The notes under the pieces: generated by a model | What the model was told of the DNA's origin: nothing | Databases searched by the model: none | What the model saw: only the letters and a program-made list of their open reading frames with translations | Made by a program: the position numbers and the translations under genes | Origin: Candidatus Omnitrophota bacterium | Lineage (GTDB): Bacteria; Omnitrophota; Gorgyraeia; 1-14-0-20-64-10 | NCBI GenBank assembly: GCA_023248095.1 | Contig: JAHFFF010000049.1 | Coordinates: 1 to 10,307, forward strand | DNA: 10,307 bases | Direction of reading: 5' to 3' | Shown: piece by piece, positions 5,946 to 10,307 of the stretch | Numbering within the stretch: the stretch's first letter is position 1 | Layout of the letters: each line of letters begins with the position of its first letter

Positions 5946-7693
5946 TTCGCGTTCTGTCGGAATTTCTCGCCAACAAGATCGCCGCCGGCGAGGTGGTCGA
6001 GCGGCCCGCTTCCATCGTGAAGGAGCTGGTCGAGAATTCGCTGGATGCGGGCGCTCGGTCGATTGAGATCGAGGTCCAGCACGGGGGGAAAAGCCTGATC
6101 CGCGTTTCGGACGACGGCTGCGGGATGGACCGGGAGGATGCGAGGCTTGCCTTTCAGCGTCACGCCACCAGCAAGATCGCCACGGTGGAGGATCTGACGG
6201 GGATCGGGTCATTCGGGTTCCGGGGTGAGGCTCTGCCCAGCATCGGGGCTGTCTCCCGCTGCCGATTGATCACTCGCTCGGAGGATTCCGCCGTCGGGGC
6301 GGAGGTGGTGGTGGAAGGGGGCTCCTTCAAAGGGGTGCAGGAGCACCCCTGCCGGAAGGGGACCATCCTGGAGGTGAGGGATCTCTTCTTTAACACCCCT
6401 GCACGTAGAAAATTCTTGAAGGCCGACTCCACGGAATTGGGGAACATCCTGGACGTCATCTCCCGGATGGGTCTATCGGCCCTTGGGACCCGCTTCACCT
6501 TGAAATCTTCCGACAAGGTCCTCTTGGACTGGTCGCCAACCGAGCGTCTTCTCACCCGTGCTGCACAAGTTTTAGGTGAGGTCACAGTGAACGACTTTCT
6601 CGAGCTGGACCGGGAGATGAACGGAATTCGGCTCTGGGGGGTGATCGGCAAACCTGCCGTTACGCGAGGCAATCGCAGCCAGATCTTTCTCTTCGTAAAC
6701 CGCCGCTGGGTGAAATCCCTGCCGCTCACCTACGCCCTTCAGGCCGGCTACCACGGATTCCTGATGGAGCATCGGTATCCGATGGCGGTCCTCTTTCTGG
6801 ATCTGGATTTGAAGCGAGTCGATGTGAACGTCCATCCGTCGAAGCAGGAGGTTCGCATCTCCAATGAGTCGCAGGTCACCAACTTCATCCATCATGCAGT
6901 CCAGGAATGCCTCATGCAGGCGGATCATCTGGCCCCTTCTCTGAAGGTGCCTTCGGGTCCGGCTCAGCGCACGGTGCGGGATTACGCCCTTCAGACAGAG
7001 TCCTCCACCCCGCAGCCGTGGGGGGCCGTCTTCGAGACCCCTCAGGCGCCGGTGTTGGCGCCGGCCGTCGCTGTTGCGCTGGGGGAGCACCCCATTCGGA
7101 TCAAGGAGAAGCTGCGCATCACACGGGTGTTGGGGCAAATTCACCGGACCTTCCTCATTGCGGAGACGGAGGAGGGCTATGTCGTGGTAGACCAGCATGC
7201 CGCGCATGAGCGGGTGGTTTACGAGGCCCTCCTCAAGAACCTGCAGAGTGGGCAATCAGAGCGACAGATGCTTTTTCTCGACGAGACGCTGGAGCTTCAT
7301 CCCAGACAGCGTGAGTTGTTTCAGCAGTCGCTGCCGCTGCTGACCAAGCTCGGTTTTGAAATCGAGGGATTCGGGGAAGGGGCCTGGGTGATCCGAGCCA
7401 TCCCTGCAGTGTTCGGAGAGGTCAACCCGATCCAGTTGATCCGGACCTTTCTGGAACAGGTGGAGGAAGGAAAAATCCGGACTACTTTGGAGGAGAGCCA
7501 AGAGGCGGTGGCGGCCCTGTGCGCCTGCAAGAAACAATCGATCAAGGCCCGTGATCCGCTGGAACCCAGGGCGATGCGTACCCTGCTGGAGCGGCTGGCC
7601 GCCTGCGAGAATCCCTTTCATTGTCCCCATGGCCGTCCGGTTTTCTTCACCGAGACGGTGATGAACCTGGAAAAGCAGTTCAAAAGGATCTAA
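5936..7693 (+). CDS. mutL: DNA mismatch repair protein MutL, endonuclease type
   Basis: MutL couples MutS mismatch recognition to strand removal. The N-terminal GHKL ATPase shows ELVENSLDAG (E30, N34), DDGCGM (59-64) and GFRGEAL (94-100), followed by NTPARRKFLK. A variable linker lies around residues 320-385. The C-terminal dimerisation domain carries the complete metal-dependent nicking motif DQHAAHERVVYE (419-430; DQHA-x2-E-x4-E), plus the associated ACKKQSIKA (530-538) and CPHGRP (563-568). This is the form found in bacteria without MutH, so MutL itself probably nicks the new strand. Start choice: GTG 5936 follows a GGAAGGGA stretch by about 6 nt and gives MGVIRVL, matching the usual family N-terminus. 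ATG 5921 is in frame, adds five residues and lacks an SD. With GTG, the 585-residue product overlaps mutS by 10 nt, suggesting translational coupling. Confidence 0.97.
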   Translation: MGVIRVLSEFLANKIAAGEVVERPASIVKELVENSLDAGARSIEIEVQHGGKSLIRVSDDGCGMDREDARLAFQRHATSKIATVEDLTGIGSFGFRGEALPSIGAVSRCRLITRSEDSAVGAEVVVEGGSFKGVQEHPCRKGTILEVRDLFFNTPARRKFLKADSTELGNILDVISRMGLSALGTRFTLKSSDKVLLDWSPTERLLTRAAQVLGEVTVNDFLELDREMNGIRLWGVIGKPAVTRGNRSQIFLFVNRRWVKSLPLTYALQAGYHGFLMEHRYPMAVLFLDLDLKRVDVNVHPSKQEVRISNESQVTNFIHHAVQECLMQADHLAPSLKVPSGPAQRTVRDYALQTESSTPQPWGAVFETPQAPVLAPAVAVALGEHPIRIKEKLRITRVLGQIHRTFLIAETEEGYVVVDQHAAHERVVYEALLKNLQSGQSERQMLFLDETLELHPRQRELFQQSLPLLTKLGFEIEGFGEGAWVIRAIPAVFGEVNPIQLIRTFLEQVEEGKIRTTLEESQEAVAALCACKKQSIKARDPLEPRAMRTLLERLAACENPFHCPHGRPVFFTETVMNLEKQFKRI

Positions 7694-7700
7694 ACAACCG

Positions 7701-7706
7701 AGGAGG
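7701..7706 (+). promoter_or_regulatory. Strong ribosome binding site supporting a GTG start at 7712
   Basis: AGGAGG lies 5 nt before GTG 7712 in the 18-bp gap after mutL. The GTG is followed at once by a basic signal-peptide start (MKKMRRINR), which confirms the non-ATG start. Confidence 0.85.
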
Positions 7707-7711
7707 ATTTC

Positions 7712-9349
7712 GTGAAGAAGATGCGGAGAATAAATCGAATCACCGTTCTCTTGTTTACCGGATTGACCTGCGGTTCGGTTCTTTGGACAAGCTCTAGGGA
7801 GGTCTGGGCGGAGACGATCGAGCTGGTGACGTACTATCCGGCACCTTCGACTCCGGACTTGCACCTGCGGAGCCTGACGGTGGGGACGCAATATGCGACG
7901 GTGACGCCGAATAACGGGCAGGCGTTCATTTATGATTCCGTAGGGATTGGAACCACCAGTCCACTGGGTCCCCTGCATGTCGTAGGATTCAACGATCAGC
8001 TCAGCAGTGTGGTATTCGAGCCGGGACAGGATACGGGGGCAGCAGGAGTGCCGGACCTCCGAGTGGGAATTGGATCTGGGTTTACGGCGGGGAGTCCTCC
8101 GACCCAGCGTTTGGAGGTGAAGGGGAATGTGTACGCCAACGGCGGCGGAACGGGGACAGCGCTGTTTATGGCGAACCGCAGTGACAATGTGAATTTCTAC
8201 AACGGCCTTCAGTTGCTGACGGCGGGTGCGCCGAAGTGGACGATCGGCTCGCGCAACGATAGCACGGAGAATTTCCACATCTATTCGGATGCGGATAGTG
8301 CAATCCGGCTCTCCATCCAGCAGGGGACCGGAAATGTGGGGATTGGAACAGGGACGACGGCACCCGCAGGGCGTCTGCACGTGGTGGGGCCGGACAACGC
8401 TGCCAGCAGTGTACTGTTTATGCCGGGTGCAGGGACGGGAACATTAAATGTAGGGATTGGGGTGCCATCTCCGGAGACCCGGCTGGATGTGGCTGGCGGA
8501 GTAATCCGCGTCACACAAGATGTCAATTCGACTACTCCACAACAGATGGTTGTACGGGGGCAGGCGGATATTGGTGAAGGGATCTCCGTGGGGTACAACA
8601 CAACCGGCAATTACGCTGTCATTCAGAGCTATGCAGGCGGCGTACCGGGTGGCAATTTGGTCCTGCAGCAGAAGAATCCCGTCAACGGGACCTTTACTGG
8701 AAAAGTTGGCATTGGCAAGATCCCTGGAACTCCAACCGACTTTCAGGGACTAGCACTAGATGTGCAGGGAGATATCCGTTTCTCGTGGAAAGACCCTAGT
8801 AGTGCACAGGTGAGTGGGGGTTATCTCTGGTCGAGGAGTCCGGGATCAAGCTATGGCGGAAAGTTCCTGGGGCTATGCGTGATGGATGGGGATGCCACAT
8901 CGGTAGGGCCGAACGCTGAGATCTGGATCGGTCCAAACAACGTCGGATCCCCATCCGGCCACATCACGTTGTACGCATCGCAGGTCCATTGCAACTCGAC
9001 ACTTCTGTGTTCCTCTGACGCACGGTTGAAGAGCTCGATTGCTCCTATTCCGAACGCGCTGGAGAGAGTTTGTTCCCTGCGGGGGGTGAATTTCCGTTGG
9101 AAGGATCCTGGGCGAAGCCAGAATTTGCAGATGGGAGTGATCGGTCAGGAGGTAGAGAAGGTGTTCCCGGAGCTGGTTAATACGAATCCGAAGGACGGGA
9201 TGAAGGAGGTTTCCTACTTGCAGCTGTCCGGTGCCCTGATCGAGGCTGTCAAGCAGTTGAAGGCGGAGAATGATACCTTGCGCGGAGAGGTCAAGACCCA
9301 GCGTGCGGAGCTGGAGGGGCTGAAGGCGAGGTTTGAAAACCTCCGTTAA
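7712..9349 (+). CDS. Exported fibre-like protein with C-terminal S74 (intramolecular chaperone) autoprocessing domain
   Basis: A 545-residue protein with a Sec signal peptide (MKKMRRINR, hydrophobic core about residues 10-24, cleavage likely after VWA at A33/E34). The mature N-terminus is ETIELVTYYPAP. A long beta-rich, Gly/Thr/Asn/Ser-rich stalk follows (about 50-430) with five VGIG motifs at residues 77, 118, 209, 247 and 332; two are followed by the repeated phrase LHVVG. The C-terminus (about 434-525) is a peptidase S74 domain: SDARLK at 435-440 has the Ser and Lys five residues apart, as in the self-cleaving endosialidase chaperones, and GVIGQEVEKVFPEL follows. The last ~40 residues form a predicted coiled coil. 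By family analogy the domain drives trimerisation of the stalk, then cleaves at S435/D436 to release about 110 residues. These domains are best known from phage tail spikes but also occur in bacterial surface proteins. No phage genes are nearby. It sits 18 bp after mutL, perhaps by read-through. Ligand and surface location are unknown. Confidence 0.88.
   Translation: MKKMRRINRITVLLFTGLTCGSVLWTSSREVWAETIELVTYYPAPSTPDLHLRSLTVGTQYATVTPNNGQAFIYDSVGIGTTSPLGPLHVVGFNDQLSSVVFEPGQDTGAAGVPDLRVGIGSGFTAGSPPTQRLEVKGNVYANGGGTGTALFMANRSDNVNFYNGLQLLTAGAPKWTIGSRNDSTENFHIYSDADSAIRLSIQQGTGNVGIGTGTTAPAGRLHVVGPDNAASSVLFMPGAGTGTLNVGIGVPSPETRLDVAGGVIRVTQDVNSTTPQQMVVRGQADIGEGISVGYNTTGNYAVIQSYAGGVPGGNLVLQQKNPVNGTFTGKVGIGKIPGTPTDFQGLALDVQGDIRFSWKDPSSAQVSGGYLWSRSPGSSYGGKFLGLCVMDGDATSVGPNAEIWIGPNNVGSPSGHITLYASQVHCNSTLLCSSDARLKSSIAPIPNALERVCSLRGVNFRWKDPGRSQNLQMGVIGQEVEKVFPELVNTNPKDGMKEVSYLQLSGALIEAVKQLKAENDTLRGEVKTQRAELEGLKARFENLR
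7940..8074 (+). repeat. Stalk module A of the S74 protein
   Basis: Encodes residues 77-121: VGIG, then a short Ser/Pro stretch, then PLHVVG, SSVVFEPG and a second VGIG. The same order recurs 134 codons downstream (H89 aligns with H223), with partial identity at the DNA level (for example agcagtgt shared). It looks like an old internal duplication. Confidence 0.65.
8336..8461 (+). repeat. Stalk module B of the S74 protein
   Basis: Encodes residues 209-250: VGIG, then TAPAGRLHVVG, SSVLFMPG and a further VGIG. It is the diverged second copy of the module at 7940-8074, with VGIG-to-VGIG spacing of 38 residues instead of 41. Confidence 0.65.
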
Positions 9350-9503
9350 AAGGAAGCCAAAACCCCGGCTGGCCGACGACCGGATCTGTTTCGGCTGCGG
9401 CAGCCGCAATCCCCGCGGATTGAAGCTTGAATTCACCCTCGATTCCCGCCATCGCCGCATTCGCACCTGCTGGGTTCCCTCCAAGTGCGTGCGAATGAGA
9501 TGA
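9333..9503 (+). pseudogene. Truncated PaaI-like hotdog thioesterase (N-terminal fragment)
   Basis: A 56-codon reading frame holds CFGCGSRNPRGLKLEF (residues 19-34) and then a strand ending CWVPSK. This is the typical N-terminus of PaaI/4HBT-superfamily thioesterases (CxxCGxxNPxGLxLxF). In full-length members this is followed by a QGxxxxxHGG segment and the rest of the hotdog fold; here the frame ends a few residues after VPSK, so the catalytic part is absent. No ATG or GTG start exists: an in-frame TGA lies at 9321-9323, and the only common start is TTG 9333, preceded by a GAAGGCGAGG purine stretch. The frame overlaps the S74 gene by 17 nt, and its TGA (9501-9503) overlaps the next gene's ATG (9500-9502). 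I infer a gene remnant cut by a deletion near 9480. A short functional peptide or a leader for the CYTH gene is less likely but possible. Confidence 0.6.
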
Positions 9504-10180
9504 AAGGCAGAGAAACCGAGGCGAAATTCCTGGTGAAAGATCCCTCGGTCCAGCGAAGGATCGCCTCCCTCAACGCCTTGGGCCCATTCCGTTTGATCCG
9601 CCGGCAGTCGGAACGCCAGCAAAATATCTATTGGGACACGCCGGATCTGCGCCTGCGTCGCGCGCAGGCGGCCCTGAAGGTTCGTCGAGTGGGTTCCCGT
9701 ACGGAGATGACATTCAAACGGGAGATCTCCTATCGACGTGGGGTTTCCCACCGGATTGAAGTGACCGTGCCGGTGAGGATGTCGGTTTTGCTCTCGATCA
9801 GACCTGGGGGTAGGCTCCATCGAGGATCAGCTCCCCTCATCGAGCCGATCCAGCGCTCGAAAAAGATTACCGGAAACTGCCCATTACAGGAAGTACTCAC
9901 CCTGCGGACCTTCCGCCGCAAACGTCTCTTCGCCTGCGGCAGGCAACGGATCGAGCTGGATCTGGATCGCGTTGTGGTACAAAAGGGGGGTAAGGCCGTG
10001 GCGATGCATCACGAGGTTGAGCTGGAAAACCTGAGTGCGTCGGAAGAGCTCTTTCGGGAAGCTCTCGGGGCACTGAAGCGCCGATTCGGCCGAGGGCTTC
10101 GATCCTTCCGGATCCCAAAGTACGAGATCGGATTGCGGCTGTTGAAATCGATGGAACGAGATAAGGGCAGCGGGGTCTAA
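9500..10180 (+). CDS. CYTH-domain protein (triphosphate-tunnel family; class IV cyclase or triphosphatase-like)
   Basis: A 226-residue cytoplasmic protein of the CYTH superfamily, whose members act on triphosphates (class IV adenylate cyclase, thiamine or inorganic triphosphatase) inside a beta barrel. Visible hallmarks are the N-terminal ExExK signature (E5, E7, K9 in RETEAKF), YWDTPDLRLRRAQAALKVRR (the usual Y-x-D-T, then LRxR element), MTFKRE (tunnel Lys), RIEVTV, RQRIELDLDRV and HHEVELEN near the C-terminus. The stretch around residues 92-115 is less family-like. The catalytic reaction cannot be chosen from sequence; no CHAD domain is attached. ATG 9500 was chosen because it puts ExExK at residues 5-9 and overlaps the upstream stop as ATGA. 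An in-frame GTG at 9485 would add five residues. There is no strong SD, consistent with coupling to the fragment upstream. Confidence 0.85.
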   Translation: MKGRETEAKFLVKDPSVQRRIASLNALGPFRLIRRQSERQQNIYWDTPDLRLRRAQAALKVRRVGSRTEMTFKREISYRRGVSHRIEVTVPVRMSVLLSIRPGGRLHRGSAPLIEPIQRSKKITGNCPLQEVLTLRTFRRKRLFACGRQRIELDLDRVVVQKGGKAVAMHHEVELENLSASEELFREALGALKRRFGRGLRSFRIPKYEIGLRLLKSMERDKGSGV

Positions 10181-10193
10181 TCGATAAAAGGGA

Positions 10194-10199
10194 AGGAGG
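10194..10199 (+). promoter_or_regulatory. Strong ribosome binding site for the last gene
   Basis: AGGAGG, within a longer GGAAGGAGG run, lies 6 nt before ATG 10206. The second in-frame ATG at 10212 is 12 nt away, so 10206 is the better start. Confidence 0.8.
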
Positions 10200-10205
10200 A
10201 CTGAA

Positions 10206-10307
10206 ATGGAAATGAAGAGAAACTTAGCGGGATTACTGGCGATTATCTTCTGTACGTCCCCGTCCGCCTTTGCCGCCGATGCGGCGGTTTTCAAGAGCAC
10301 GGCGGAG
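10206..10307 (+). CDS. Exported protein, 3' truncated by the window end
   Basis: Only the first 34 codons are present and the frame is open to the end. They encode a classic Sec signal peptide: MEMKRN, hydrophobic core LAGLLAIIFC, then a likely signal-peptidase I site after AFA (about residue 23), leaving a mature start ADAAVFKS. A Cys in the core (residue 16) is not in a convincing lipobox. Nothing identifies the mature protein. It lies 25 bp after the CYTH gene on the same strand and has its own strong SD. Confidence 0.75.
   Translation, partial: MEMKRNLAGLLAIIFCTSPSAFAADAAVFKSTAE

Noticed and set aside
7256..8380. Minus-strand open frame of 374 codons across mutL and the S74 gene
   Set aside because: Antisense to the conserved MutL C-terminal domain, composition typical of a shadow frame, and no motif.
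7712..9349. S74 gene as a prophage tail-spike remnant
   Set aside because: It has a Sec signal peptide and is flanked by chromosomal repair and CYTH genes, with no phage structural, integrase or attachment sequences.
8873..9820. Minus-strand open frame of 315 codons across the S74 domain, thioesterase fragment and CYTH start
   Set aside because: Antisense to recognisable S74, thioesterase and CYTH motifs; no domain of its own.
9773..9860. Possible compensated frameshift in the CYTH gene, where the sequence is less family-like
   Set aside because: Translation of the other two frames gave no better CYTH match, and the downstream motifs continue in frame; ordinary divergence is enough.

Overview
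This is a GC-rich bacterial chromosomal window with very tight gene packing: overlaps or gaps of a few bases almost everywhere. It carries DNA-repair genes (dinB, mutS, mutL), two signalling or nucleotide-binding genes (a FIST protein and yajQ), and four exported or accessory genes. I see no tRNA, rRNA, CRISPR array, insertion sequence or phage module, and no gene-free stretch over 100 bases. MutL carries the endonuclease motif of organisms that lack MutH, so mismatch repair is probably not methyl-directed. The exported fibre-like protein, with VGIG repeats, a mature N-terminus like ETIELVTYYPAP and a C-terminal S74 domain, reminds me of proteins from uncultured Omnitrophota-type lineages. That placement is from memory and tentative.

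Layout: (1) 1-1107, the 3' part of dinB, whose first ~40 codons lie outside the window. (2) 1120-2316 on the minus strand, a FIST-domain sensor gene converging on dinB. (3) A 22-bp divergent intergenic region (2317-2338) with overlapping -10-like hexamers for the FIST gene and yajQ. (4) yajQ at 2339-2839, then a small exported acidic protein (2874-3287) with its own TATAAT box and strong ribosome binding site, closed by a clear intrinsic terminator (3305-3341). (5) mutS (3360-5945) starts just after the terminator from a TATACT box 10 nt before its ATG, with no Shine-Dalgarno. It overlaps mutL (5936-7693). (6) Downstream on the same strand, with no visible terminator, come the S74 autoprocessing exported protein (7712-9349), a truncated PaaI-like thioesterase (9333-9503), a CYTH-domain protein (9500-10180) and the first 34 codons of another exported protein (10206 to the end).

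How the genes relate: MutS and MutL form one mismatch-repair unit, and DinB is the error-prone translesion polymerase nearby. FIST and YajQ are both linked to small-molecule sensing, but a joint role is inference. The S74 protein and the thioesterase/CYTH pair have no evident link to repair and probably just share read-through from mutSL. The observations most worth a second look are the thioesterase fragment whose stop overlaps the CYTH start (ATGA), the leaderless-looking starts of three genes beside genes with strong AGGAGG sites, the overlapping divergent promoters, and the duplicated module in the S74 protein. I found nothing that clearly amounts to a new multi-gene system.
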